A stretch of 64,000 nucleotides of DNA from Halobellus captivus (GCF_003697845.1 NZ_RDQE01000005.1:124001-188000), one strand, 5' to 3'. Positions 25,418 through 36,054 are shown, counted from the stretch's first letter. A program made the numbers and translations. Notes: generated by a model not told the origin, from the letters alone.

Positions 25418-28195
25418 ATGAGCGATCTCGAAGCGGAGTACCGCCTCGACTACTTCGAGGAGGAGGGGTTCGAGCGAAGGGAGTGTCCCTCCTGCGGGGC
25501 GCACTTCTGGACGCGCGATCCCGACCGCGAACTGTGCGGCGAACCGCCGTGTGAGGACTACAGCTTCATCGACGACCCCGGCTTTCCCGAGTCGTACACC
25601 CTCTCGGAGATGCGCGAGGCGTTCCTCTCGTACTTCGAGGACCACGGCCACGAGCGGATCGACCCGTACCCGGTCGCGGCGAACCGCTGGCGCGACGACG
25701 TCCTGCTGACGCAGGCGTCGATCTACGACTTCCAGCCGCTCGTCACGTCGGGGCAGACCCCGCCGCCGGCGAACCCGCTCACGATCTCACAGCCCTGTAT
25801 CCGGATGCAGGACATCGACAACGTCGGGAAGACCGGCCGGCACACGATGGCCTTCGAGATGATGGCCCATCACGCGTTCAACACCCGCGAGGACGCCGAG
25901 GCGGAGTACGCCTACGAGGGGGAGGTGTACTGGAAGGACGAGACCGTCGAGTACTGCGACGGGCTCTTCGAGGAGCTCGGTGCGGACCTCGAGGAGATCA
26001 CCTACATCGAGGACCCGTGGGTCGGCGGGGGAAACGCCGGGCCCGCCATCGAGGTCATCTACAAGGGCGCGGAGCTCGCCACGCTCGTCTTCATGTGTAT
26101 GGAACGGGACCCCGACGGCGACTACGAGATGAAGGACGGGAACACCTACTCGTTCATGGACACGTACATCGTCGACACGGGCTACGGCCTGGAGCGATGG
26201 ACGTGGATGAGCCAGGGGACCCCGACCGTCTACGAGGCGATCTATCCCGACGCAATCGACTTCCTGAAGGAGAACGCGGGGCTCGCGTACACCGCCGAGG
26301 AGGAGAAACTCGTCTCCCGGGCCGCCAAGCTCTCCGGCCGGCTCGACATCGACGACGTCGACGACGTGGAGGACGCCCGCGGCGAGATCGCGGAGCGGCT
26401 CGACGTCGACGTCGACCGCCTGCGCGAGCTGGTCGAGCCGCTCGAGTCGATATACGCCATCGCCGACCACTCGCGGACGCTCGCGTACATGTTCGGCGAC
26501 GGCATCGTCCCCTCGAACGTCGGGACGGGCTACCTCGCGCGGATGGTGCTCCGGCGGACGAAGCGGCTCGTCGACGAGGTGGGCGTCGACGCCCCGCTCG
26601 ACGAGCTCGTCGACATGCAGGCCGACCGGCTGGGGTACGAGAACCGCGACACGATCCGCGAGATCGTCCGTACCGAGGAGCGCAAGTACCGGAAGACGCT
26701 CGAACGCGGCTCGCGGAAGGTCGAACAGCTCGCGGACGAGTACGCCGGCACCGGCGAGCCGATCCCGACGGCGGAGCTGCTGGAGCTGTACGACTCCCAC
26801 GGGATCCAGCCGGACATGGTCGCGGAGATCGCGGCGGACCGAGGTGCGAGCGTCGACGTCCCCGACGACTTCTACGCGCTCGTCGCCGACCGCCACGAGG
26901 AGGTCGACGGCGAGCGGACCGAGGACGACCGCGACGATCGCTTCCGTGACCTCCCCGAGACGGAGAAGCTCTTCTACGACGACCAGGGTCGGACGGAGTT
27001 CGAGGCGGTCGTCCTCGACGTGTTCGAGGCCGAGGACGGCTACGACGTGGTGTTGGACCAGACGATGTTCTACCCGGAGGGGGGCGGCCAGCCGGCCGAC
27101 CGCGGCCAGCTCGTCGAGGGCGAGACTTCCGCCGAGGTCACCGACGTCCAGGAGGTCGACGGCGTCGTCCTCCATCGCGTCGACGCCGATCCCGGGAAGG
27201 GGGAGTTCGTCCGCGGGCAGGTCGACGGCGACCGCCGCGAGCGGCTGCGGGCACACCACACCGCGACGCACCTGATCGGGCACGCGGCCCGCGAGGTGCT
27301 CGGCGACCACGTCCGGCAGGCGGGCGCACAGAAGGGACTCGACTCCTCGCGGCTCGACGTACGTCACTACGACCGGATCTCCCGCGAGCAGACGAGGGAG
27401 ATCGAGCGCGTCGCCAACGAGCTGGTTCGCGAGAACGTCCCGGTGCGACAGGAGTGGCCCGACCGCAACGAGGCGGAGGCCGAACACGGCTTCGACCTCT
27501 ATCAGGGCGGGGTACCTCCGGGAACGAACGTCCGGCTGATCCACGTCGGCGACGCGGACGTCCAGGCGTGTGCGGGTACCCACGTCGACCGAACCGGCGA
27601 CGTCGGCGCGGTCAAGGTGCTCAAGACCGAGCCGGTCCAGGACGGCGTCGAACGGATCGTCTTCGCCGCGGGCGGGGCGGCCATCGAGGCGACCCAGCGC
27701 ACGGAGGACGCGCTGTACGACGCCGCGGACGTCCTCGACGTCGACCCGCTCGACGTGCCGGAGACCGCGGATCGGTTCTTCGAGGAGTGGAAGGCCCGGG
27801 GCAAGGAGATCGAGGCCCTCAAGGAGGACCTGGCGGCCGCACGGGCCTCCGGCGGCGCCGACGCCGAGGAGGTCGAGATAGACGGCGTCACCGCCGTGAT
27901 ACAGCGGCTCGACGGCGACACCGACGAGCTGCGTGCGACCGCCAACGCCCACGTCGACGACGGGAAGGTCGCGGTGGTCGGCAGCGGCGCGGACGGCTCC
28001 GCGAGCTTCGTCGTCGGCGTGCCCGAGGGGATCGACGTGGACGCGGGCCAGGTGGTCGCCGAACTCGCCGGACGCGTCGGCGGCGGCGGCGGCGGCCCGC
28101 CGGACTTCGCACAGGGCGGCGGTCCGGACGTCGACGCCCTGGACGACGCGCTCGAGGCCGCCCCGGACGTGCTTCGGACGCTCCAAGAGGCGTAG
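25418..28195 (+). CDS. alaS: Alanine--tRNA ligase
   Basis: A 925-residue class II synthetase that charges tRNA-Ala. The archaeal-type N terminus has [10 protein letters not shown] and [11 protein letters not shown], then catalytic-core motifs ([32 protein letters not shown]). The editing domain has [12 protein letters not shown] and [13 protein letters not shown], which coordinate zinc, and a C-terminal DHHA1-like part ends in a glycine-rich stretch. Start: ATG 25418 (MSDLEAEY) or 25412 in the same frame. The matching tRNA-Ala(GGC) is at 4601-4672. Confidence 0.97.
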   Translation: MSDLEAEYRLDYFEEEGFERRECPSCGAHFWTRDPDRELCGEPPCEDYSFIDDPGFPESYTLSEMREAFLSYFEDHGHERIDPYPVAANRWRDDVLLTQASIYDFQPLVTSGQTPPPANPLTISQPCIRMQDIDNVGKTGRHTMAFEMMAHHAFNTREDAEAEYAYEGEVYWKDETVEYCDGLFEELGADLEEITYIEDPWVGGGNAGPAIEVIYKGAELATLVFMCMERDPDGDYEMKDGNTYSFMDTYIVDTGYGLERWTWMSQGTPTVYEAIYPDAIDFLKENAGLAYTAEEEKLVSRAAKLSGRLDIDDVDDVEDARGEIAERLDVDVDRLRELVEPLESIYAIADHSRTLAYMFGDGIVPSNVGTGYLARMVLRRTKRLVDEVGVDAPLDELVDMQADRLGYENRDTIREIVRTEERKYRKTLERGSRKVEQLADEYAGTGEPIPTAELLELYDSHGIQPDMVAEIAADRGASVDVPDDFYALVADRHEEVDGERTEDDRDDRFRDLPETEKLFYDDQGRTEFEAVVLDVFEAEDGYDVVLDQTMFYPEGGGQPADRGQLVEGETSAEVTDVQEVDGVVLHRVDADPGKGEFVRGQVDGDRRERLRAHHTATHLIGHAAREVLGDHVRQAGAQKGLDSSRLDVRHYDRISREQTREIERVANELVRENVPVRQEWPDRNEAEAEHGFDLYQGGVPPGTNVRLIHVGDADVQACAGTHVDRTGDVGAVKVLKTEPVQDGVERIVFAAGGAAIEATQRTEDALYDAADVLDVDPLDVPETADRFFEEWKARGKEIEALKEDLAAARASGGADAEEVEIDGVTAVIQRLDGDTDELRATANAHVDDGKVAVVGSGADGSASFVVGVPEGIDVDAGQVVAELAGRVGGGGGGPPDFAQGGGPDVDALDDALEAAPDVLRTLQEA

Positions 28196-28203
28196 CTCCG
28201 ACG

Positions 28204-29004
28204 ATGCCGCACGCCGAAAAGGGCGGCGTCTCGATCCGATACGAGGTCGACGAGGGGCGGTCGGCCGACGGCGAGGCGGTCGTGTTCTGTGGCGACGTGG
28301 GACTCGGCGCGTGGCAGTTCGGCTGGCAACACGCCGCGCTCGCGGGACTGCACACGGTCGTCACGCCGGAGACGCGGGGCGTGGGGCGCTCGGACGCGCC
28401 GCCGGGGCCGTACTCGGTCGAAACGCTCGCCGGCGACCTCGACGCGGTGTGTGCCGCCGAGGGCGTGCGGAACGCCCACCTCGTCGGGTACGGGCTCGGC
28501 GGGATGGTGGCGCTGGCGTACGGACTCGGCTCCTCGCGGCCCGCGAGCCTGACGCTCGTCGGGACGCCGCCGGCCGGCGACGCCTACAACCCGGCCGGGG
28601 TGTGGGCGGACCCGTCGGACCCGGCCGCCGTCCGGGGTTCGTTGACGGGGCTGCTCTCCGAGGAGTTCCGGCGGACGCACGCGGACGCGCTCTCCCGGAT
28701 CGTCGAGTGGCGGCTCGCCGAGGACGCGGACCGCGAGACCTTCGAGGCACATCGTGCGGCCGTCGAGGGGTTCGACGTCGCCGATCGGCTCTACGAGGCG
28801 ACGTTGCCGGCGCTCGTCGTTCACGGAAACGAGGACGCGGTCTGTCCGCTCCCCGCCGCCGAGACGCTCTCCGAGGGGCTCCCCCGCGGCGAGCTTCACG
28901 CGGTCGAGGGGGCACGCCACCTCGTGGGCGTCGAGGCGTCCGCCGCGGTCAACGACGTCGTCGCCGGCTGGCTCTCGGAACACGCGAGCGAACCGAACGC
29001 GTGA
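28204..29004 (+). CDS. Alpha/beta-hydrolase fold protein lacking the nucleophile serine
   Basis: 266 residues with the hydrolase layout: a GDVGLGAWQF oxyanion-like loop, TRGVGRSDAP, a nucleophile elbow, GNEDAVCPLPAAE (acid) and GARHLVGVE (histidine). At the elbow, where active members have GxSxG, this protein has GYGLGG, so residue 97 is Gly. Ordinary Ser hydrolysis is therefore unlikely; it may be a binding protein or use another mechanism. It starts 9 nt after alaS and probably shares its transcript. Confidence 0.8.
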   Translation: MPHAEKGGVSIRYEVDEGRSADGEAVVFCGDVGLGAWQFGWQHAALAGLHTVVTPETRGVGRSDAPPGPYSVETLAGDLDAVCAAEGVRNAHLVGYGLGGMVALAYGLGSSRPASLTLVGTPPAGDAYNPAGVWADPSDPAAVRGSLTGLLSEEFRRTHADALSRIVEWRLAEDADRETFEAHRAAVEGFDVADRLYEATLPALVVHGNEDAVCPLPAAETLSEGLPRGELHAVEGARHLVGVEASAAVNDVVAGWLSEHASEPNA

Positions 29005-29104
29005 CGGCCCGGACATCGGCGGTTCACGACCGACGTCGTCGGCGACACCGGACGGTTCAGACGCCGCCACAACGGTTTTGAGCCCCTCGCCCGTCGGATC
29101 GGGT

Positions 29105-29818
29105 ATGAGTCGTCTCCGATTCGCCCTGCTGAACGCCGCCCACGACGGCGAGCACACCCGCAGGAACTTCCGGCGGGAGCTCGACGCCGACCTCGTCGAG
29201 TTCGACGCGACGGACGCACACCTCCCCGACCACACCGGCTTCGACGGGGTCGTCATCACGGGCTCCCGCTCGTCGGTCTACTGGGACGAGCCGTGGATAC
29301 CGAAACTCGTCGACTACGTCGCCGAGGCGGCCGACGACGGCGTGCCGATACTGGGCGTCTGTTACGGCCATCAGGTGCTCGCGGAGGCGCTCGGCGGCCG
29401 CGTCGCCGGCATGGACGGGTTCGAGATCGGGTACAACACGGTCCGGCACCGCGGCGACGACCTGTTCGAGGACGTTCCGGAGTCGTTCACCGTCTTCACG
29501 ACCCACGGCGACGCGGTCGTCGACCTCCCGCCGGGCGCGACGCTGCTCGCCGAGAACGAACACGGCGTCCACGCGTTCCGCGAGGGGCACTGCTGGGGCG
29601 TCCAGTTCCACCCGGAGTACGACGTCGAGACCGCCCGCGACGTGGCCGACGGGAAACGCGACTCGCTTGGTGACGCCCGCGTCGACGACGTCCTCGCCGG
29701 GATCACGCCGGACGCGTTCGAGGCCGCCTGCGAGGCGAAGTCGATCTTCGACAACTTCGTCGCGTACGCCGAGGACGTGAAACGGGACCGGGAGGCGACC
29801 GCGGCCGCGGACGACTGA
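29105..29818 (+). CDS. Class I glutamine amidotransferase-like protein
   Basis: A 237-residue stand-alone GATase1 domain. The nucleophile elbow GVCYGHQ supplies Cys and the triad completes with His and Glu in QFHPEYD. Such proteins release ammonia from glutamine or act on gamma-glutamyl compounds. The N-terminal half (LRFALLNAAHDGEHTRRNF) is typical of the GMP-synthase-like group, but no synthetase domain is attached or adjacent. The partner is unknown. The C terminus adds a helical tail (EAKSIFDNFVAYAEDVKRDRE). Confidence 0.87.
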   Translation: MSRLRFALLNAAHDGEHTRRNFRRELDADLVEFDATDAHLPDHTGFDGVVITGSRSSVYWDEPWIPKLVDYVAEAADDGVPILGVCYGHQVLAEALGGRVAGMDGFEIGYNTVRHRGDDLFEDVPESFTVFTTHGDAVVDLPPGATLLAENEHGVHAFREGHCWGVQFHPEYDVETARDVADGKRDSLGDARVDDVLAGITPDAFEAACEAKSIFDNFVAYAEDVKRDREATAAADD

Positions 29819-29920
29819 CCTGCGTCCTCAAGACTCGAGGATGGTTCCGGAATTCCGGGAGAGTCCCAGGGGGTGCCGGGGCCGGTAACTACATTCTCCT
29901 CGACGGCGTAGGAGAGAGGG

Positions 29921-30439
29921 ATGATACTCCGTCGGACGAACGAGTGGATCGCTCGGGTCAAAACCGAGATCCAGCACTCGTTCGGCGAGGAGTACACGGT
30001 GAGAGAGACGGCCGGAAGCTTCTCCGTGGGCGTGTTCATCACGATGCTGCCCACGCTCGGGACGGGCCTGCTCGTCTTCGTCGTGCTCGCGTGGGCGTTC
30101 GACCGGATCAACCGTGCGGCGCTCGTGGCGTCCGTCGTCGTCTTCAATCCCGCGGTGAAGTGGGGAGTGTACGCCGCCAGCTTCACGCTCGGCGTGGCGA
30201 TCCTCGGCCCCGTTCCGGGCGTGACGCCCGCGGAGGTCGGCGACGTCTCGTTCGCCGCCGGGCCGGAGATCGTGGTGCGGCTCGTCGTCGGGAACGTCAT
30301 CCTGGCGGCCGTCGCGGCGGTGCCGAGCTACGTCGTCTGTTATCGTCTCGTGGAGGCGTACCGCGCCCGCGACATCGACGTCGTCGAGACGGTCACCGAG
30401 GTCGTCGATCTCGACGACGACGTCGACCCGAACGACTGA
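29921..30439 (+). CDS. DUF2062 family membrane protein
   Basis: 172 residues. The pattern SFSVGVFITMLPTLGTGLLVFVVLAWAFDRINRAALVASVVVFNP, followed by two more membrane segments, is characteristic of DUF2062, a family of small inner-membrane proteins. The C-terminal 25 residues are acidic and cytosolic (VVDLDDDVDPND). Function is unknown. Confidence 0.85.
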   Translation: MILRRTNEWIARVKTEIQHSFGEEYTVRETAGSFSVGVFITMLPTLGTGLLVFVVLAWAFDRINRAALVASVVVFNPAVKWGVYAASFTLGVAILGPVPGVTPAEVGDVSFAAGPEIVVRLVVGNVILAAVAAVPSYVVCYRLVEAYRARDIDVVETVTEVVDLDDDVDPND

Positions 30440-30485
30440 CGCGGGACAGACGCCCGGCGGAACCCCCTTCCGTGCCGGTCGAACA

Positions 30486-30495
30486 CCCTTATACG
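30486..30495 (+). promoter_or_regulatory. TATA-like box of the PIN-ATPase gene
   Basis: CCCTTATACG lies about 27 nt before ATG 30517, consistent with a leaderless transcript. Confidence 0.5.
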
Positions 30496-30516
30496 CTTCC
30501 CGCCCGGAACTCGGCC

Positions 30517-32427
30517 ATGAACGTAGTACCGGACACCAGTGCGGTCGTCGACGGCCGCGTGTCCGAACGCGTCGAGGACGGCAGCTACGAGGGGGTGACG
30601 GTCGTCGTCCCCGAGGCCGTCGTCGGCGAGCTGGAGTCACAGGCCAACGACGGACTCGAGTCGGGGTGGGACGGACTCGAGGAGCTCAAGCGGCTCGCGG
30701 CGTTCCGCGACGAGGGCCGCATCGACCTACGGTACGTCGGCGACCGCCCGAGCGGCGACCAGCGTTCGCACGCCGCCGAGGGCGACGTCGACGCGCTCAT
30801 CCGCGACGTCGCCGCCGACAACGACGCAACGCTCCTCTCCAGCGACGTCGTCCAGGCGGAGGTCGCCCGCGCGAAGGGGATCGACGTCGAGTACGTCGAG
30901 CCGGTCGCCCGCGGCGTCGTCGACGAGCTCCCCATCGAGGAGTACTTCACCGACGAGACGATGTCGGTCCACCTGAAGACGGGGACGAAGCCGAAGGCCA
31001 AACGCGGCTCGCTCGGCGAGATGCGCTACGTCGTCATCGACGAGACGGAGACGAGCGAGGAGCGGATGGCCGAGCTGGCGAACTCGATCGTCGACCTCGC
31101 ACGGCAGTCCTCGGACGGGTTCATCGAGCTGTCCGACGACGGCATGGACATCGTCCAGTACCGCAACTACCGGATCGCGGTGGCGCGGCCGCCCTTCGCG
31201 GACGGGATCGAGATCACGGCGGTTCGCCCCATCGCGAAGACGACGCTCGACGACTACGAGTTCGCGGACGAGCTCCGCGAGCGGTTCCTCGAGCGCAAAC
31301 GCGGCGTGCTCATCTCGGGTTCGCCCGGAGCCGGCAAGTCGACGTTCGCACAGGCGGTCGCGGAGTTCCTCAACGACAACGACTACGCGGTCAAGACGAT
31401 GGAGAAACCCCGGGACCTCCAGGTCGGCCCGGAGATCACCCAGTACGGCGCGCTCGGCGGGAAGATGGAGAACACGGCCGACTCGCTCCTCCTAGTCCGG
31501 CCCGACTACACCATCTACGACGAGGTCCGGAAGACGAACGACTTCGAGGTGTTCTCGGACATGCGGATGGCCGGCGTCGGGATGGTCGGCGTCGTCCACG
31601 CCTCCCGCGCGATCGACGCGCTCCAGCGGCTCGTCGGCCGCGTCGAGCTCGGGATGATCCCGCAGATCGTCGACACGGTCGTCTACATCGAGGCCGGCGA
31701 GGTCCACACCGTCTACGACGTGACGACGGAGGTGAAGGTGCCCGCGGGGCTCACGGCCGAGGACCTCGCGCGACCGGTCATCCAGGTGTCGAACTTCGAG
31801 ACCGGCCGGCCCGAGTTCGAGATATACACCTTCAACCGCCAGGTCGTCACCGTTCCGCTGAACGAGGACGGCGAGGACGGCGGGACGGAGACCGGCGTCG
31901 GGCGCATCGCCAAACAGGAGATCGAACGGGAGATCCGCTCGGTCGCACACGGCCACGTCGACGTGGAACTGAAGGGTGACGACGGGGCGATCGTGTACGT
32001 CGACGAGGGCGACATCGGCACCGTGATCGGCAAGGGCGGCGGCCGCATAAGCGACATCGAGGGACGTCTCGGCATCGAGATCGACGTGCGGACCCACTCG
32101 GAGAAGCCGGGCGGTCGCGGCGCGGGCTCGGCCGGGGGCGATCCCGGCGGAAACGGCCGCGGCGGCGCGAGCGGGGGACCCGACGGACAGGTGGGCGAGG
32201 AGCGCGGCTCCGTCGTGCAGCCGGAGATCACCTCGAGACACGTCGTCCTCGACGTCGACGCCGGGGTCGGCGAGACGGTCGAGGTCCGCGCGAACGGCGA
32301 GTACCTCTTCACCGCCACCGTGGGACAGGGCGGCGAGGTGCAGGTGTCGCGCGGCTCGGCCATCGCCGAGGAGCTGGAGGACGCGATCGATCGGAAGCGG
32401 ACGATCACCGTCGTCCCCGCCCGCTGA
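30517..32427 (+). CDS. PIN-domain ATPase with KH domain (PINc/VapC-type)
   Basis: 636 residues. The N-terminal PIN domain (residues 1-130) opens with MNVVPDTSAVVDGRV and carries the acidic residues expected of an RNase (Asp6, Glu in VVGELE, Asp in SSDVVQAE). The middle is a secretion-ATPase-like P-loop domain with Walker A SGSPGAGKST near residue 268 and an EVRKTNDFEVFSDMRMAGVGM region. A KH-type RNA-binding segment follows (DEGDIGTVIGKGGGRISDIEGRLG), then a Gly-rich linker and a final beta domain. Domain order suggests an ATP-driven RNA processing or decay factor. This whole-protein family is widespread in archaea; its substrate is not known to me. Confidence 0.88.
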   Translation: MNVVPDTSAVVDGRVSERVEDGSYEGVTVVVPEAVVGELESQANDGLESGWDGLEELKRLAAFRDEGRIDLRYVGDRPSGDQRSHAAEGDVDALIRDVAADNDATLLSSDVVQAEVARAKGIDVEYVEPVARGVVDELPIEEYFTDETMSVHLKTGTKPKAKRGSLGEMRYVVIDETETSEERMAELANSIVDLARQSSDGFIELSDDGMDIVQYRNYRIAVARPPFADGIEITAVRPIAKTTLDDYEFADELRERFLERKRGVLISGSPGAGKSTFAQAVAEFLNDNDYAVKTMEKPRDLQVGPEITQYGALGGKMENTADSLLLVRPDYTIYDEVRKTNDFEVFSDMRMAGVGMVGVVHASRAIDALQRLVGRVELGMIPQIVDTVVYIEAGEVHTVYDVTTEVKVPAGLTAEDLARPVIQVSNFETGRPEFEIYTFNRQVVTVPLNEDGEDGGTETGVGRIAKQEIEREIRSVAHGHVDVELKGDDGAIVYVDEGDIGTVIGKGGGRISDIEGRLGIEIDVRTHSEKPGGRGAGSAGGDPGGNGRGGASGGPDGQVGEERGSVVQPEITSRHVVLDVDAGVGETVEVRANGEYLFTATVGQGGEVQVSRGSAIAEELEDAIDRKRTITVVPAR

Positions 32428-32526
32428 CGCGATCGTCGTCGGTCGCCGCTGCGGCGTACCACGATCGTCGTATTCGGTCCTTCCCGAAAGATAACGCTTT
32501 TTTGGCGGTGGTCGGAAGGTCATGGC

Positions 32527-33660
32527 ATGTCGAACGAGCTGAAACGCGGGTTGGAAGGCGTCCTCGTCGCGGAGTCGGAACTCAGTCACGTCGATGGGGA
32601 GGTCGGGAAGCTCGTCTACCGCGGGTACGACATCGAGGAGTTGGCACGCGGCGCGAGCTACGAGGAGGTGCTTCACCTGCTCTGGCACGGCTCGCTTCCG
32701 ACGCGCGCGGAGCTCGATGACTTCCGGGCGGAGCTCGCCGCCGAGCGAGCCGTCGACGACGAGGTGCTCTCGACCGTCCGCACGCTCGCGGACGCCGGCG
32801 ACCGACCGATGGCCGCGCTTCGCACCGCGGTCTCGATGCTCTCGGCGTACGACGGCGACGCCGAGGGGGAGGGCGTCCTCGCGGAGGGCGCACGGATCAC
32901 GGCGAAGATACCCACCGTCCTGGCGGCCTTCGAGCGCGCCCGTCAGGGCGAAGCGGCCGTCGACCCCGACCCGGACCTCTCGCACGCGGGGAACTTCCTG
33001 TACATGCTCACCGGGACGGAGCCGGACGACGTGAGCGAGGAGACGTTCGACATGGCGTTGACGCTCCACGCCGACCACGGCCTCAACGCCTCGACGTTCA
33101 CGGCGCTGGTGATCGGCTCGACGATGGCCGACGTCTACTCCAGCGTCACCGGCGGGATCGGCGCGCTCTCGGGATCGCTTCACGGCGGCGCGAACCAGGA
33201 CGTCATGGAGATGCTCCACGAGGTCGACGCGTCCGGAAAGGATCCCGTCGAATGGGTGAGGGACGCGCGAGAGAACGACCGCCGGATCCCCGGGTTCGGC
33301 CACCGCGTGTACAAGGTGAAGGACCCGCGCGCGCGGATCCTCGAGGGGAAGCTTCGTGACCTCGCGGACTCCTCGGGCGACCGGAAGTGGCTGGAGTACA
33401 CCACCGCCATCGAGTCGCATCTCGCCGACGAGGGGCTCGTCGAGAAGGGGATCGCCCCGAACGTCGACTTCTACTCCGGCTCCGTCTACGACGCGATGGG
33501 GATCCCGATGGACCTCTACACGCCCATCTTCGCGATGAGCCGCGTCGGCGGCTGGATCGCTCACGTCCACGAGTATCAGGCGGACAACCGGCTCATCCGG
33601 CCGCGGGCGCGGTACACCGGTCCCGAGGCGGCCGAGTTCGTGCCGATCGACGAGCGCTAG
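32527..33660 (+). CDS. citZ: Citrate synthase
   Basis: A 377-residue type II-like citrate synthase for the first TCA step (oxaloacetate plus acetyl-CoA). The key segments are LSGSLHGGANQDV and IPGFGHRVYKVKDPRA, which hold two catalytic histidines, and the late NVDFYSGSVYDAMGIP with the catalytic Asp. Length and motifs are normal for archaea. Its start MSNELKRGLEGV is 100 bp after the PIN-ATPase gene. Confidence 0.96.
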   Translation: MSNELKRGLEGVLVAESELSHVDGEVGKLVYRGYDIEELARGASYEEVLHLLWHGSLPTRAELDDFRAELAAERAVDDEVLSTVRTLADAGDRPMAALRTAVSMLSAYDGDAEGEGVLAEGARITAKIPTVLAAFERARQGEAAVDPDPDLSHAGNFLYMLTGTEPDDVSEETFDMALTLHADHGLNASTFTALVIGSTMADVYSSVTGGIGALSGSLHGGANQDVMEMLHEVDASGKDPVEWVRDARENDRRIPGFGHRVYKVKDPRARILEGKLRDLADSSGDRKWLEYTTAIESHLADEGLVEKGIAPNVDFYSGSVYDAMGIPMDLYTPIFAMSRVGGWIAHVHEYQADNRLIRPRARYTGPEAAEFVPIDER

Positions 33661-33754
33661 GTCGGCCGACGGTCGAAACGGCCGGATCGACCGCGGCGAA
33701 CCGATCCTCCGCGGTGAGTCGGCTACGGCGAATCGACGACGGCGAATCGGTCGA

Positions 33755-35011
33755 TCACGACGACCGGAGCGACTGCGACGACCCGAACCGCTGGCGGAGG
33801 TACTTCGTCAGGATCGGAAGGTCGTCGAGGTGGATCAGCTTCCGCATCGCCCGTTTGTCCCCGCGATTGACTGCCGCGAGCGTGTCCTCGTCGGTCCGTC
33901 GGAGGTCGCGCATGAGTCGGTCGTACCGCTCGTTCGGCGCGAGGTACAGGAGTTCGGTGAGCACCAGCCGCGAGTTCATCCGCGGGGCCACGTCGCGGTG
34001 CCAGAGCTGTTCGTAGATCGCGAGACTCTCGGCGTCGGTCGGGCGGCCGGCGTCGGTGAAACACCGGTCTATCGACATCGCCGCGGCGCGCGCGGACTTC
34101 ATGCCCTTGTGGATCCCCTCGCCCCACAGCGGGTCAATGGTGGGAACCGTGTCACCGATGGCGAGGAAGCCGTCCGTGTGCATTCGTCCGGGTCGCTGGA
34201 TGTGTGCCGACCCGCGGTGGACCTTCCCCTCCAGGCGCTCGGCGTCGGCGAAGCGCGGGTCGGACTCGAGCCACCCCTCGAGGTAGCCGTCGATCGTCTT
34301 GCCCTCCTCGCCGGCCTCACGGTGGCGGTCGTTCTGGATGTAACACAGCCCGACCTTCGCGCTCTCCTCGCCGGTGGCGAAGATCCACGAGTAGCCGCCG
34401 GGAGCGATGTCGTGGTCGAGCCGGAGCATCATCGCCCGCCGGAGGTCGGCGTACTCGGGGTGGTCCAGATCGACGTTCTCCATCTCGTACTCGATGCCGA
34501 TCGCCTGGTTCTCGCGTTCGAGGTCGACCACGCCGAGCGCGCTCGCGATCGGCGCGGCCGGTCCGGTGGCGTCGACGACGACGTCGGCGTACACCTCCTC
34601 GTCCCCGGCGTACCTGACGCCCTCGATGACGCCGTCGTCGTCCAGGATGGGCCGGGACACCCGCGAATCGAAGCGATACTCCGCACCCTTCTCGCGACCG
34701 TCGGCGACGAGATACCGCTTGAAATCGGCGAACTCCAACACCGCGCCCGGCTGGTAGGACTCGTAGTAGTCGTTCGGCGACTCCAACACCACGTCGTCGG
34801 TGTAGGACATCACGACGTCGTCCGGGATCCCGAACGCGGACATCATCGAGGGGAACGTTCCCGCGGTCGACTTGTTGCTCTGCCGCGGGAACTCGGCTTC
34901 GGCCTCCGTCTCGAGAACGACGACGTCGTACCCGCGGGCGGCCAGATCGCGGGCACACTGTGCGCCCGCCGGCCCGGCACCCGCGATCGCGACGTCGTAA
35001 CGGTCGGACAT
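33755..35011 (-). CDS. Geranylgeranyl reductase family flavoprotein
   Basis: 418 residues. The Rossmann start MSDRYDVAIAGAGPAGAQCARDLAARG binds FAD, with a second dinucleotide signature at GFLAIGDTVPTIDPLWGEGIHKGMKSA. This is the arrangement of the geranylgeranyl reductase family, which saturates isoprenoid double bonds, including those of archaeal membrane lipids. Which isoprenoid this paralogue reduces cannot be told. ATG 35011 is chosen because it starts the Rossmann motif at residue 6. It lies downstream of korB with a 179-bp gap. Confidence 0.88.
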   Translation of the reverse strand: MSDRYDVAIAGAGPAGAQCARDLAARGYDVVVLETEAEAEFPRQSNKSTAGTFPSMMSAFGIPDDVVMSYTDDVVLESPNDYYESYQPGAVLEFADFKRYLVADGREKGAEYRFDSRVSRPILDDDGVIEGVRYAGDEEVYADVVVDATGPAAPIASALGVVDLERENQAIGIEYEMENVDLDHPEYADLRRAMMLRLDHDIAPGGYSWIFATGEESAKVGLCYIQNDRHREAGEEGKTIDGYLEGWLESDPRFADAERLEGKVHRGSAHIQRPGRMHTDGFLAIGDTVPTIDPLWGEGIHKGMKSARAAAMSIDRCFTDAGRPTDAESLAIYEQLWHRDVAPRMNSRLVLTELLYLAPNERYDRLMRDLRRTDEDTLAAVNRGDKRAMRKLIHLDDLPILTKYLRQRFGSSQSLRSS

Positions 35012-35190
35012 ACCGCGTACATGCCGACCCGTGTAATTAGGTTTGCCGAAACGGGACGGGTTTCCGGGTGAACCCGCCGTCATCGGCCGTTTTTGACCGA
35101 TCCGGGAGGACGGGATTCGAACGGTGAGGGTGATCGAGATTCGAACGTCGAACGGTACGACCGAAAGGGCGTAACAGGACGCCGCGACGC

Positions 35191-36054
35191 TCAGTAGAAC
35201 TCGCGGACCAGGTCGGTCGCGTTCTCGGGGGCGCCGTCGGGAATGTCGGACATGTTCTCGTCGACGCCGTGCTGCTCGTGGTACGGCACCGACTCGTCGT
35301 CCCGATAGATGACGCCCTGGTACTCCTTGTCGGAGTCGAGGATGACGTCCTTGGCGGCGTCGTAGTCGGTCGGGTCGTGGTCCGCCTCCGCGAGGTCGAC
35401 GAGCGAGTCGCGGAAGTAGTCGTAGGTGTCCACGTCGTTGAACGTCACGCACGGCGAGTAGACGTTCACGAAGCCGAAGCCGTCGTGTTCGACGGCCTGC
35501 TGAATGATCTCCTGGTGACGCAGGGCGTCCGAGGAGAACGACTGCGCGATGAACGTCGCGCCCGACGCGAGCGCGAGCGCGTGCGGGTTGACCGGGGGCT
35601 GTTTGGGGCCCTCGGGCGTCGTCGACGTCTCGAAGTCCTCGCGGGAGGTCGGCGACGCCTGGCCCTTGGTGAGCCCGTAGATGCGGTTGTCCATCACGAC
35701 GTAGGTCATGTCGACGTTCCGGCGGACGGCGTGGACGAAGTGGCCCGCGCCGATGGAGTAGCCGTCGCCGTCGCCGCCGGCGACCATCACTTCGATGTCG
35801 GGACGCGCCATCTTGACGCCGGTTCCGACGGGAAGCGCCCGGCCGTGAACCCCGTGAAGCGCGTAGCTGTGCATGTACGTGCCGATCTTGCCCGAACAAC
35901 CGATGCCGGCGACGACGAATGTGTTGTCGGGATCGTTGCCCGTCTCCGCGAGGGCCTTCATCATCCCGTTCATCGTCCCGAAGTCGCCACATCCCGGGCA
36001 CCACGTCGGCTGCTTGTCGGATTTGAAGTCGGTGAATCGAACGTCTGAACTCAT
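35191..36054 (-). CDS. korB: 2-oxoacid:ferredoxin oxidoreductase, beta subunit
   Basis: A 287-residue subunit that binds thiamine diphosphate. Cysteines in WCPGCGDFG ligate a 4Fe-4S cluster, and GDGDGYSIGAGHF with VMDNRIYGLTKGQ is the ThDP/Mg site. The enzyme oxidises a 2-oxoacid (2-oxoglutarate or pyruvate) with ferredoxin as acceptor, replacing the NAD-linked dehydrogenases in haloarchaea. Its start codon overlaps the stop of korA by 4 bp, so translation is coupled. Confidence 0.95.
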   Translation of the reverse strand: MSSDVRFTDFKSDKQPTWCPGCGDFGTMNGMMKALAETGNDPDNTFVVAGIGCSGKIGTYMHSYALHGVHGRALPVGTGVKMARPDIEVMVAGGDGDGYSIGAGHFVHAVRRNVDMTYVVMDNRIYGLTKGQASPTSREDFETSTTPEGPKQPPVNPHALALASGATFIAQSFSSDALRHQEIIQQAVEHDGFGFVNVYSPCVTFNDVDTYDYFRDSLVDLAEADHDPTDYDAAKDVILDSDKEYQGVIYRDDESVPYHEQHGVDENMSDIPDGAPENATDLVREFY

